From RHLJ01 sp965242845 (lineage in GTDB: Bacteria > Bacteroidota > Rhodothermia > Balneolales > Balneolaceae), in the NCBI GenBank assembly GCA_965242845.1, contig CBDETC010000002.1, positions 744,001-808,000 of the forward strand: a stretch of 64,000 bases of DNA, written 5' to 3'. Positions 33,410 to 40,964 of this stretch are shown one piece after another. Every line of letters begins with the position of its first letter. Within the stretch, counting starts at the first letter, position 1. The notes below the pieces were generated by a model. It worked only from the letters and a program-made list of their open reading frames with translations, searched no databases and had not been told where the DNA came from. Made by a program: the position numbers and the translations under genes.

Positions 33410-34051
33410 ATGGGGGCAATCAAAACGATTGTTGCAGACGGTAACGAAATATTTAGGCATGGACTAAGTTCCATTCTCTCATCTGCAGACTTTGAAATTT
33501 GCAGCGAAGTAGATAATGGCGCTTTAGTACTTACCGCATTCGAAAATGTGATGCCCGATCTTTGCGTCATCTCATTCGCTATGCCTGAAATTAGTGGCAT
33601 CCAGCTTGCCAATAAAATTATCCAGAAATACCCCGAGGCAAATATTCTAGTAATGGCCGATACTGATTCAGATGCTGTGTTGAATGAGTTTCTGGATTCC
33701 GGTGCTACAGGCCTCCTTCTTAAATCCTCTCATAGAATCGAATTAGTTGATGCAGCTCAGAAAGTGGCAAAAGGCGAGAACTTTTTAGGAAAGCGTTTCT
33801 CAAAAAGGATGACTCGGGAGTATTTACGACTTGCTCGAATTAAGAAGTCTAAAAAACATCTTACCAAAAGAGAGAAAGAGGTGTTGAATTTATTGGTAGA
33901 TGGATTAACAAGTATCGAGATTGCACACCAACTATTTATAAGCCCCAGAACAGTAGACAAGCACCGTACTAACCTCTTGAAAAAACTCGGACAAAAGAAT
34001 ACTGCCGGATTAGTTCGTTACGCTTTGCAAAACCGGCACATGCTCCACTAA
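33410..34051 (+). CDS. LuxR/NarL-type regulator with degenerate receiver
   Basis: A 213-residue protein with a receiver-like domain (about 1-120) and a LuxR helix-turn-helix (about 143-205: LTKREKEVLNLLVDGLTSIE, then ISPRTVDKHRTNLLKKLG). The receiver lacks key residues. The acidic pair is VADGN (Ala9-Asp10), the phospho-acceptor position reads PDLCVISFAMPE (Ser55), and the usual Thr/Ser position is Ala83; only Lys105 remains. It cannot be phosphorylated in the normal way, so its activity is probably set by a ligand, a partner protein or expression level. The DNA-binding part looks intact. It is transcribed alone and followed by a hairpin terminator. Confidence 0.9.
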   Translation: MGAIKTIVADGNEIFRHGLSSILSSADFEICSEVDNGALVLTAFENVMPDLCVISFAMPEISGIQLANKIIQKYPEANILVMADTDSDAVLNEFLDSGATGLLLKSSHRIELVDAAQKVAKGENFLGKRFSKRMTREYLRLARIKKSKKHLTKREKEVLNLLVDGLTSIEIAHQLFISPRTVDKHRTNLLKKLGQKNTAGLVRYALQNRHMLH

Positions 34052-34163
34052 GAACTACGTAATTTTACGTACACAAATTACATAAAAGCCATTATTGAGC
34101 AAGCGCTTTCTTTCGGTTAGTTTGTCGATGCAAATGGGGTAATAGCCGTCTGTAGATGATATT

Positions 34164-34198
34164 AGCCGTCGACCATTGATTTGGGGACGGCTTTTTTA
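34164..34198 (+). terminator. Rho-independent terminator after the LuxR-type gene
   Basis: AGCCGTC at 34164-34170 pairs with GACGGCT at 34186-34192, followed by a run of T. A second identical AGCCGTC at 34144-34150 could pair with the same arm instead. Confidence 0.8.
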
Positions 34199-34209
34199 TT
34201 GCTGATGAA

Positions 34210-34860
34210 TCAGAAACTATCCTGTTCCTTATTCCCACCTTCTTTAAGCTGTTTTAACTTAACCTCACGTAGCTGATTCATATAATTCTGATCATCTACC
34301 ATACCTGAAAGAGCGAACAGATCATACAAGGCTCCAAAACCAAACAATCCCCAGGAAAAAAGCCAACCCAGGCCCGTTCCTATTCTTCCCAAATAAAATC
34401 GATGCAACCCAAGTACCCCAAAGCCTCCAAAAAACCATAGCAGGTACGCAATTCCCTTTGATTTTTGTTCAGAGCTGTACTGGTTGGTGAGACTTTGCCT
34501 GATCTTCTTCTTTTTCCCACCAGTTTTAGTAATGAATTCCTCGATACTCTGAAGTAAGCGCTTGGCAAATCTTTTCAGTTGGACGTGACTATTCGTTTGA
34601 ATCTCTAATTCACCAGTAAGCATTTCCTTTTCAAAGATGAATTCGTCCAGGAGCTTATTCAAATCAATATTCCCAAACTCAAAAGCGCTTATCTTTCGAT
34701 TTAGATTTTTTAAAGAGTCTGAGATCGTGATCGCTAAACTTGATTCTCTGACCGATTCTCCTTTATCCAGTTCTGTCAGAAGTCCCTCGTATCTTTTTGA
34801 TGCCTCCTGGAATATGCGGTGCACCTGGCTTATTAACTCGTACTGATCTGATGTCCTCAT
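34210..34860 (-). CDS. TM2 domain protein with helical N-terminal region
   Basis: A 216-residue protein. The C-terminal part is a TM2 domain: SKGIAYLLWFFGGFGVLGLH, then RFYLGRIGTGLGWLFSWGLF and GFGALYDLFAL, with the charged tight turn HRFYLG between two membrane helices. The first 130 residues are charged and likely form long helices (VHRIFQEASKRYEGLLTELD and following). The function of TM2 proteins in bacteria is unknown. The ATG at 34860 (MRTSDQYE) is preferred; an in-frame TTG at 34935 would add 25 residues. Confidence 0.78.
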   Translation of the reverse strand: MRTSDQYELISQVHRIFQEASKRYEGLLTELDKGESVRESSLAITISDSLKNLNRKISAFEFGNIDLNKLLDEFIFEKEMLTGELEIQTNSHVQLKRFAKRLLQSIEEFITKTGGKKKKIRQSLTNQYSSEQKSKGIAYLLWFFGGFGVLGLHRFYLGRIGTGLGWLFSWGLFGFGALYDLFALSGMVDDQNYMNQLREVKLKQLKEGGNKEQDSF

Positions 34861-34958
34861 TAACTTTTTGAATTTGATAAAGCTTTTTGTCTCAAACGCT
34901 CTTATCGAGATTTTGGCTACTAAGTTTCTGATCAATATCGAAAGAAGTTGTCCAAAAC

Positions 34959-34994
34959 AAAAAAGCCTGACTCATTTCCGAATCAGGCTTTGTT
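34959..34994 (-). terminator. Terminator downstream of tRNA-Met
   Basis: AAAGCCTGA at 34962-34970 pairs with TCAGGCTTT at 34983-34991 around a 12-base loop. On the minus strand a run of T follows, placed right after the tRNA gene. Confidence 0.8.
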
Positions 34995-34998
34995 TTCG

Positions 34999-35072
34999 TA
35001 GCGTGGGGCGGAATTGAACCGCCGACCTCACGATTATGAGTCGTGCGCTCTAACCATCTGAGCTACCACGCC
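34999..35072 (-). tRNA. tRNA-Met (anticodon CAT)
   Basis: A 74-nucleotide cloverleaf on the minus strand. The acceptor arm is GGCGTGG paired with CCACGCT (first pair G-U), the D-arm is GCTC...GAGC, the anticodon stem is CACGA/TCGTG around the loop CTCATAA, the variable loop is AGGTC, and the T-arm is GGCGG/CCGCC around TTCAATT. The anticodon CAT is complementary to plus-strand positions 35036-35038. CCA is not encoded. The arms resemble elongator Met tRNA; a CAT tRNA could in principle be a tRNA-Ile2 that is modified at C34, which was not excluded. Confidence 0.93.
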
Positions 35073-35197
35073 TTCAAAGAGCGCCAAATATACAGCTTTC
35101 CCAGCTTAAGAGTAACAGTTTTTTGGACATTTGTTCCCAATCTCAATCGGAAGTTTGTTACCTTCACTACCCGCAAAACACAGATTATAAAGGTTAC

Positions 35198-36664
35198 ATG
35201 GCGCAACGTATTACAAAAAGGGAACAAGACTATTCACAATGGTATCTGGATATAGTGAAGGAGGCAAAACTGGCTGAACACTCTCCGGTTCGTGGCTGTA
35301 TGGTAATCCGTCCAAATGGTATGGCTTTATGGGAAAATATGCGCCAGGGCCTGGATACTATGTTTAAGGATACCGGGCATGAAAATGCCTATTTCCCTCT
35401 TTTTATCCCAAAATCTTTCCTTTCTAAAGAAGCCCAGCATGTAGAGGGTTTCGCAAAGGAATGTGCAGTTATTACCCATAGCCGTTTAAAAAGCGTAGAT
35501 GGGGGCGTTGAGGTAGATCCGGAATCAAGATTAGAAGAAGAATTGATTGTTCGACCTACTTCGGAAACCATTATCTGGGACACCTACCGAAACTGGATTC
35601 AATCTTACCGGGATCTTCCGATTCTTATCAACCAGTGGGCTAATGTGGTTCGTTGGGAGATGCGTACGCGACTCTTTCTGAGAACTATGGAATTTCTCTG
35701 GCAGGAAGGTCACACTGCTCATGCCACTCAAGAAGAAGCCGAAGCTGAGACCCTACAAATGCTGGAAGTATACCGAAGTTTTGCTGAGGACTTTATGGCC
35801 ATGCCGGTAATAACCGGAGTTAAAACTGAAAGCGAGCGTTTTGCTGGTGCAGAAGACACCTACTGTATTGAAGCACTTATGCAAGATGGTAAAGCTCTTC
35901 AGGCAGGGACTTCTCATTTCCTCGGTCAGAATTTCGCCAAAGCTTTTGATGTGAAATTCCAGGATAAAGACGGGGATCATAAACTCGTTTGGGCAACCAG
36001 TTGGGGAGTTTCAACTCGTTTGATTGGGGGGCTAATCATGACCCACTCTGATGATAACGGACTCGTAATTCCTCCACGATTAGCACCTACCCAGGTGATG
36101 ATTGTTCCTATCTACAGGGATGAGGAGCAACGTACTTCTGTTGTAGAATATGGAAATGCTATCTATGACGAATTGAAAGCGTTGGGAATCAGGGTCAAAC
36201 TGGATGATCGTGACAATTATAAGCCAGGTTTTAAATTTGCCGAGCATGAAGCAGCTGGTATTCCTTTGAGGATAGCAGTAGGCCCTCGCGATGTAGAAAA
36301 AGGAAATGTGGAATTGGCACGAAGAGATACCCTGCAGAAAAGTTTTGAATCAAGAGAAGGGATTGGAAATCTGGTTTCCGAACTCCTGGATACTATTCAA
36401 ACAGACTTGTTTGAAACAGCAAAGAAGCGACGTGAAGAAATGACCTCAGAAGTTGAGACTTATGAGGAATTCAAATCGGTATTAGAAGAAAAAGGCGGAT
36501 TCATTTACGCCCATTGGGATGGTACTCCAGAGACAGAAGAAAAAATCAAAAATGAGACTAAGGCTACTATCCGATGTATTCCTTTAACAGAAGGAACGCC
36601 CGGCGCATGTATGGTTACCGGAAAAGCTTCTACTAAAAAAGTTCTTTTCGCGAAGGCTTACTAA
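35198..36664 (+). CDS. proS: Proline--tRNA ligase, archaeal/eukaryote-like type
   Basis: A 488-residue class II synthetase of the shorter ProRS type that lacks the bacterial editing insertion. MAQRITKREQDYSQWYLDIV opens it. Motif 1 is near GCMVIRPNGMALWENM, motif 2 in VVRWEMRTRLFLRTMEFLWQ, and motif 3 is TSWGVSTRLIGGLIMTHSDD. The last 60 residues hold a C-terminal zinc-binding-like domain with few cysteines (TIRCIPL, GACMVTG). The start at 35198 is chosen because AAAGG lies four bases ahead and the protein then begins like its family; the open frame extends upstream. Nnr follows eight bases later. Confidence 0.93.
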   Translation: MAQRITKREQDYSQWYLDIVKEAKLAEHSPVRGCMVIRPNGMALWENMRQGLDTMFKDTGHENAYFPLFIPKSFLSKEAQHVEGFAKECAVITHSRLKSVDGGVEVDPESRLEEELIVRPTSETIIWDTYRNWIQSYRDLPILINQWANVVRWEMRTRLFLRTMEFLWQEGHTAHATQEEAEAETLQMLEVYRSFAEDFMAMPVITGVKTESERFAGAEDTYCIEALMQDGKALQAGTSHFLGQNFAKAFDVKFQDKDGDHKLVWATSWGVSTRLIGGLIMTHSDDNGLVIPPRLAPTQVMIVPIYRDEEQRTSVVEYGNAIYDELKALGIRVKLDDRDNYKPGFKFAEHEAAGIPLRIAVGPRDVEKGNVELARRDTLQKSFESREGIGNLVSELLDTIQTDLFETAKKRREEMTSEVETYEEFKSVLEEKGGFIYAHWDGTPETEEKIKNETKATIRCIPLTEGTPGACMVTGKASTKKVLFAKAY

Positions 36665-36672
36665 TCAGTCTT

Positions 36673-38166
36673 ATGAATATCCCTCATTCATACCAATTAT
36701 TTACTGCCCAGGGCAGTCGTGAATTGGATGAACGAACTATATCTGAGTTCGGAATTGATGGGTTTACCTTAATGGAAATTGCCGGAACCAGGGCCGCTGA
36801 TTTTATTCTAAACATAATCGAGCCTGAAAGCTCAGGGCTTTTTCTATGTGGGAAGGGAAATAATGCCGGAGATGCCCTGGTGGTAGCCCGTACCCTTAGC
36901 GAACACGGAATTGCTTGCACTCTTTATTTCGTACTAGGCTCGGATAGGCTCTCCCCTGATTGTTCAAAGAACCTGGAGCTACTTAAGAAACTGGGACACT
37001 CGATTACGTTCGTTGATTCTCTCGAAGAACTTAAAAATTCCTCTTTCGATTTTATTGTAGATGGGATATTTGGTACCGGGTTAAGCTCAAAAATAGAATC
37101 GCCTGTTAAAGAAGTTATCGAATGGACTAATGGGCAACATTCTACTACGTTCTCCATGGACATTCCCTCAGGGTTAAGTGCTGATACTGGTGAAATTTTA
37201 GGAGCTTCTATTTCCGCTGATTTCACTCTAGCATTTGGAACCTTAAAGCAAGGTTTTTATCTCGATCAGGGCTATGATGTATGCGGAGATATTATACTGT
37301 GCGACCTCCCTTTTCCTTCTACATATAAAGAGTCACCTACCTACCTGATTGATTCAGCCTGGGTAGGCATGAATCCCGATACTTCTAAAAGAAAACATAA
37401 ATACGACGGAGGGGTTGTCTACATCATTGCAGGTTCAGAAGGTTTAACCGGAGCTGCGTCGCTAGCCAGTAATAGTGCATGGGCTACAGGAGTGGGAGGA
37501 GTGATATTAATCACTCCAAAAGGTTTATTGGATGTCTATGAAAAGAACCTGGTTCAAATCATAAAGAGACCTGTCGGAGGAGATTCAGATGTTTTTTTCA
37601 AGGATTCTCACCTCGACACTGTGCTAGAAATTCTCTCTGAAAAACCGGGAGTACTTTTAATTGGCCCAGGGCTTGGTCGGGCTCCCGAGACTGTATCATT
37701 CGTTCAGTCTCTGCTTTCTGCTTATGAAGGAAAAGTTGTAATTGACGCAGATGCACTGTTTGCACTTTCTGAAAACAATGAGGTCAAAAAGCACGAATCA
37801 GCAAATTGGATATTGACGCCTCACCCAGGAGAATTAGGGAAACTTACTCGAGGTTTTGGAATCGATCAAACAAGCCGTTTAGAAGCAGCTTCGTTACTTT
37901 CAAATGAATTGAACTCCGTTATTCTCTCTAAGGGGCTTCCTTCTGAAGTAGTAACAGGCAAACAAGTGTTTATGACCGGTTATGATACGAGAATATTCTC
38001 CAGGGCCGGGTTTGGGGATATATTGGCAGGGAAAGTAGCCGGATTCTGGCTTTCCAAAAAAAGCATGGAACTTGCGTGCTGTTTTGCGCTTTTAGACGGT
38101 AAGGAAAAAGCCGACGTCCATTCCAGTTCTTCGACTTCAGCCTTAGAACCTGTTCATCTTATTTAA
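36673..38166 (+). CDS. nnr: Bifunctional NAD(P)H-hydrate epimerase/dehydratase
   Basis: A 497-residue repair enzyme made of two domains. Residues about 1-215 are the YjeF_N epimerase: TLMEIAGTRAADFIL, FLCGKGNNAGDALVVARTL and MDIPSGLSADTG. Residues about 230-490 are the ADP- or ATP-dependent dehydratase with a ribokinase-like fold: GVVYIIAGSEGLTGAASLAS, LLIGPGLGRAPE, LTPHPGELGKLT and GFGDILAGKVAGF. It repairs hydrated NADH and NADPH. It lies eight bases after proS, so they share a transcript. The VanZ-like gene continues from its 3' end. Confidence 0.95.
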   Translation: MNIPHSYQLFTAQGSRELDERTISEFGIDGFTLMEIAGTRAADFILNIIEPESSGLFLCGKGNNAGDALVVARTLSEHGIACTLYFVLGSDRLSPDCSKNLELLKKLGHSITFVDSLEELKNSSFDFIVDGIFGTGLSSKIESPVKEVIEWTNGQHSTTFSMDIPSGLSADTGEILGASISADFTLAFGTLKQGFYLDQGYDVCGDIILCDLPFPSTYKESPTYLIDSAWVGMNPDTSKRKHKYDGGVVYIIAGSEGLTGAASLASNSAWATGVGGVILITPKGLLDVYEKNLVQIIKRPVGGDSDVFFKDSHLDTVLEILSEKPGVLLIGPGLGRAPETVSFVQSLLSAYEGKVVIDADALFALSENNEVKKHESANWILTPHPGELGKLTRGFGIDQTSRLEAASLLSNELNSVILSKGLPSEVVTGKQVFMTGYDTRIFSRAGFGDILAGKVAGFWLSKKSMELACCFALLDGKEKADVHSSSSTSALEPVHLI

Positions 38167-38239
38167 TTTCTCAATTATTAAAGCATTCATCCTCAAATAC
38201 AGAAGGCTACCATTCATTCTTCTTCTTTTAGCAACAGGA

Positions 38240-38563
38240 GTGATATTCTATGGTACGTTATCTCCAGCGGATCGTATTGCCGAGATAAATATCTGGGACT
38301 ATGACAAAATTGGTCATTTTCTAGCATTTGCTATATGGACGTTCCTATTTGGAATTGCATGGGCCCTCCAAAAAAAGTCACCCCCAAACCTGTTTTTAGT
38401 TTTCTTTTTTGGATTGTTCTTTGGGCTATTAATCGAATTCCTTCAATTTTTGCTTCCAACAAATCGCAGCCCTGAGCTTTATGATTTCATTGCTGATGGA
38501 TTAGGCTCTGCTTTCGCCATTTTACTGCTGCCATTCTTTTTTCGAAGATTATTCAAAGATTAG
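38240..38563 (+). CDS. VanZ-like membrane protein (start uncertain)
   Basis: At least 107 residues with three hydrophobic helices and the VanZ pattern DKIGHFLAFAIWTFLFG, then LFFGLLIEFLQFLLPTNRSP and DFIADGLGSAFAILLLPFFF. The given start is a GTG at 38240, but the Shine-Dalgarno-like GGAG touches it. The open frame extends upstream and encodes AFILKYRRLPFILLLLATGV, the basic end and first membrane helix expected of this family. No ATG occurs in the gap after nnr, so initiation at ATT (38174 or 38177) or ATC (38189) is possible. Function is unknown outside glycopeptide resistance. Confidence 0.72.
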   Translation: MIFYGTLSPADRIAEINIWDYDKIGHFLAFAIWTFLFGIAWALQKKSPPNLFLVFFFGLFFGLLIEFLQFLLPTNRSPELYDFIADGLGSAFAILLLPFFFRRLFKD

Positions 38564-38600
38564 TCATCCCGGCATGATCATGTGATACCCACCCTGGTTG

Positions 38601-38625
38601 AGTACAGTTTTATTGATACTGTACT
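38601..38625. promoter_or_regulatory. Perfect inverted repeat upstream of the first tonB gene
   Basis: AGTACAGT at 38601-38608 and ACTGTACT at 38618-38625 are perfectly inverted with a 9-base centre, ending 17 bases before the TonB ATG. No T-run follows, so an operator or leader hairpin is more likely than a terminator. Confidence 0.5.
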
Positions 38626-38642
38626 AACTAATCTAAAAAGTC

Positions 38643-39287
38643 ATGATCAACAAAAGCCCTAAGGCCAATTTACGTGCCTACTATACCATCTTCAGCCAAA
38701 TAGGAATTATATGTGCTCTTCTTTTTCTGATTGCAGCTACCAATATCCGATTCGAAGCCAGAGACTCTGACAACAAGTACATCATTGTTGATCACGAGTT
38801 TGATCCTATTTTTGATATCCCAATCACAAAAGAACCCAGAAAACCAGCTCCGCATAAGCCATCAGTACTTACTGAGGTACCAAATGATGATCCCATAGAG
38901 CCAGACCCTATCACTTTTATTGACTTCGAACACGATGAAGCAATCCCACTTCCCGAACCTGTAATAAATACTACTGTTGATGAGGAAATACCTATTGTGG
39001 TGGAAATAATGCCAGAGATGAAAGGCGGTCTCAAGAAACTCTATAGTGAAATAAACTACCCAGAAATGGCTCGTAAAGCTGGGATTGAAGGAAGAGTTAT
39101 CGTACAGTTCATTATAAATGAACAAGGAGAAGTAGAAAGTCCAACAATCCTTCGCGGCATTGGTGGTGGGTGTGACGAAGAAGTATTGAGAGTTATCAGG
39201 AAAATGTCATTTACCCCAGGTATTCAGAACGGTAAGTTCGTGAAAGTAAGGATGAGTCAACCTGTTAAGTTCGAACTACAAAATTAA
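38643..39287 (+). CDS. TonB family energy-transducing protein, copy 1
   Basis: A 214-residue protein. A cytoplasmic N-tail leads to one membrane helix (YTIFSQIGIICALLFLIAAT). An acidic, proline-containing periplasmic spacer follows (VPNDDPIEPDPITFID and on). A C-terminal TonB domain lies at about 135-214: INYPEMARKAGIEGRVIVQF, then GIGGGCDEEVLRVIRKMSF. TonB links the proton-motive force of the inner membrane to outer-membrane receptors. ExbB and ExbD partners are not in the window. It is closely related to the next gene, 130 bases on, and the two may be expressed separately. Confidence 0.9.
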   Translation: MINKSPKANLRAYYTIFSQIGIICALLFLIAATNIRFEARDSDNKYIIVDHEFDPIFDIPITKEPRKPAPHKPSVLTEVPNDDPIEPDPITFIDFEHDEAIPLPEPVINTTVDEEIPIVVEIMPEMKGGLKKLYSEINYPEMARKAGIEGRVIVQFIINEQGEVESPTILRGIGGGCDEEVLRVIRKMSFTPGIQNGKFVKVRMSQPVKFELQN

Positions 39288-39350
39288 GCTCATAAACGAT
39301 ATTCATATTAATTTCGTTACAAAACAGTATTATTTAAATAAATCACTTGC

Positions 39351-39384
39351 GGACTTAGGAAAAAAACGCGTTCTTTTTTAGTCC
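39351..39384. promoter_or_regulatory. Stem-loop in the spacer between the tonB genes
   Basis: GGACT (39351-39355) pairs with AGTCC (39380-39384), and an A-run and T-run flank a central palindrome AACGCGTT. It could be a weak terminator of the first gene or a leader structure of the second. Confidence 0.35.
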
Positions 39385-39417
39385 CTTAAAAAAATGATTG
39401 AGAATTAAGGATAGGTT

Positions 39418-40074
39418 ATGATTACAGAAAGAAAAAAGGCAGGAGTAGACCTACGTAGATCGTACAATATTACGCTCCAGGTGGGTCTAATTGTCGCACT
39501 ATTATTTATCATTGGCTTAGTCAAGATCAATTTGTACAGTGAGCCTCCAACTCCACCACCTATTGAAGAACAAGAAGAAGTGGTGATGGAAGAGGTTATT
39601 CAAACCAAGCAAATAGAAACTCCACCTCCACCACCTCGTCCACCAGTACCTGTTGAAGTACCAAACGATGAGATTATCGAGGATGAAATTCTTGACCTTG
39701 ATGCCGAACTAGATTTGGATGGTCCTCTAGACCTTCCACCACCACCACCACCAGCTGATGAGGAAGAAGAAGATTTCTTCGTAGTTGTTGAAACTATGCC
39801 TCAGTTACAAGGTGGTCTTGCTGACTTACAACGAAAAGTAAAGTACCCTGAAATGGCTCGAAGAGCTGGTATTGAAGGTCGTGTTACTGTTCAATTCATT
39901 GTTAACGAGCAAGGAAGAGTTGAAAATCCACGAGTTATTCGCGGTATCGGCGGTGGTTGCGATGAGGCAGCACTTGAAGCAGTAAAACAAGCTAAATTCT
40001 CTCCAGGAATGCAGCGAGGTAGACCAGTACGCGTTCAGTACAGTTTACCTATTGTATTTAGGCTTCAGAACTGA
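39418..40074 (+). CDS. TonB family energy-transducing protein, copy 2
   Basis: A 218-residue paralogue of copy 1. The first membrane helix is ITLQVGLIVALLFIIGLVKI. The spacer is more clearly proline-rich than in copy 1 (IETPPPPPRPPVPVEVPND, LDLPPPPPPADEEEEDFF), and the C-terminal TonB domain has VKYPEMARRAGIEGRVTVQF and IRGIGGGCDEAALEAV. Since TonB spacers cross the periplasm, the different spacer suggests a different reach or partner. The gene is followed 25 bases later by a strong hairpin terminator. Confidence 0.92.
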   Translation: MITERKKAGVDLRRSYNITLQVGLIVALLFIIGLVKINLYSEPPTPPPIEEQEEVVMEEVIQTKQIETPPPPPRPPVPVEVPNDEIIEDEILDLDAELDLDGPLDLPPPPPPADEEEEDFFVVVETMPQLQGGLADLQRKVKYPEMARRAGIEGRVTVQFIVNEQGRVENPRVIRGIGGGCDEAALEAVKQAKFSPGMQRGRPVRVQYSLPIVFRLQN

Positions 40075-40099
40075 TACAGAGCTATCAGTTAGAACTTTC

Positions 40100-40130
40100 A
40101 AGGCGTGGTATGTATATCACGCCTTTTTTG
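40100..40130 (+). terminator. Rho-independent terminator after the second tonB gene
   Basis: AAGGCGTG at 40100-40107 pairs with CACGCCTT at 40118-40125 around ten bases, followed by TTTTTG. Its right arm overlaps the end of the convergent NUDIX gene. Confidence 0.85.
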
Positions 40131-40551
40131 TTTTCATGAAGTCTTCGAACCTAATTAAAACATCCAGTAGGTTCTGAAATCCCACTATCTCTTTCGCTTT
40201 TTCCAGTGAGGTCCATTCAATACGTTCAATTCCTTCCTCTAATTGGGGTACCAATGATTGAATTCTTGGAAATATCATACTGTACCAAAAAGTGGTTTTT
40301 CCTATTTCTTTTCCTTTTTCTATGTATTCGTGGTAGGTAGTCCCTAACTCATCTACTATCATTGGCAATTGAGTACCGGTTTCTTCAGCAACCTCTCTAA
40401 CGGCACACATTTCTATCGTTTCCCCTTTTTCGAGTTTACCTTTTGGTAAATCCCAGATTTTATTTCTGTAGATCAGAAGTACTTCTGTTCCTAATTGTTT
40501 GGGAAGCATTCTAAAAACAACGCCCCCGGCCGCCTCTATTTGCTTAGGCAT
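40117..40551 (-). CDS. NUDIX hydrolase
   Basis: A 144-residue protein with a complete Nudix box: Gly38 through Thr60 fits GX5EX7REUXEEXGU, with GKLEKGETIEMCAVREVAEE as the core. The opening EAAGGVVFRMLPKQ and IWDLPKGKLEKG resemble small (di)nucleoside polyphosphate hydrolases. It cleaves a nucleoside diphosphate linked to another group; the substrate is unknown. The start at 40551 (MPKQIEAAGG) is chosen; an upstream start would add 17 residues deeper inside the preceding DUF1844 gene. Overlap with that gene is eight bases, which suggests a shared transcript. Confidence 0.9.
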   Translation of the reverse strand: MPKQIEAAGGVVFRMLPKQLGTEVLLIYRNKIWDLPKGKLEKGETIEMCAVREVAEETGTQLPMIVDELGTTYHEYIEKGKEIGKTTFWYSMIFPRIQSLVPQLEEGIERIEWTSLEKAKEIVGFQNLLDVLIRFEDFMKTKKA

Positions 40552-40858
40552 CCGAACTACTTTCCGTACCTGTTTGATCTTCTTTCTTTGCTTCATCAGC
40601 ATAGTTCAAACGTAAGTTGGTCAATGTTTGATCAAGATAACCTTCCAGCTCTTTCGGTAGATTGCCTGCTGTGAACTTCTTTAAAGCATTTAAGGTGTCT
40701 ATTGCATATTTAGCTGATGCCAGTTCTCTTTCGATTTGGTCGGTTGCTGGATTTTTGATTTTGCCAAGTCCCATCATCCCAATTTGCTGGTGCTGCTGTA
40801 TCAACATCATAAATAATAGCTGATCTTGTTGGTCCGCGCTGATATTATCTCCAGTCAT
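40544..40858 (-). CDS. DUF1844 family protein
   Basis: A 104-residue protein with the DUF1844 pattern: an N-terminal helix of hydrophobic residues and Gln (QLLFMMLIQQHQQIGMMGLG), IKNPATDQIERELASAKYAI and a helix DTLNALKKFTAGNLPKELEG. The acidic and Ser-rich tail ends in TGTESSSDA. The function is not known. It is the upstream partner of the NUDIX gene (overlap of eight bases) and is transcribed away from the DUF1015 gene, with 106 bases between starts. Confidence 0.85.
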   Translation of the reverse strand: MTGDNISADQQDQLLFMMLIQQHQQIGMMGLGKIKNPATDQIERELASAKYAIDTLNALKKFTAGNLPKELEGYLDQTLTNLRLNYADEAKKEDQTGTESSSDA

Positions 40859-40964
40859 AATATTTCCTCTGATTAGTTCTTAAAATTTTAAGCTGATTTA
40901 AACTTAACAAAGTTCTTTTTTCTTTACCTTTAAAGCTTCTAAAAAATATTGAATAATTGATCTT

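Noticed and set aside
34144..34192. Riboswitch-like alternative structure
   Set aside because: It lies after, not before, a gene and has no known aptamer core; kept only as a terminator with a duplicated arm.
38561..38590. GTCATCCCGGCATGATCATG after the VanZ-like gene as another GTCAT repeat
   Set aside because: Only a short left end is recognisable and no matching ATGAC arm follows, so it is at best a remnant.
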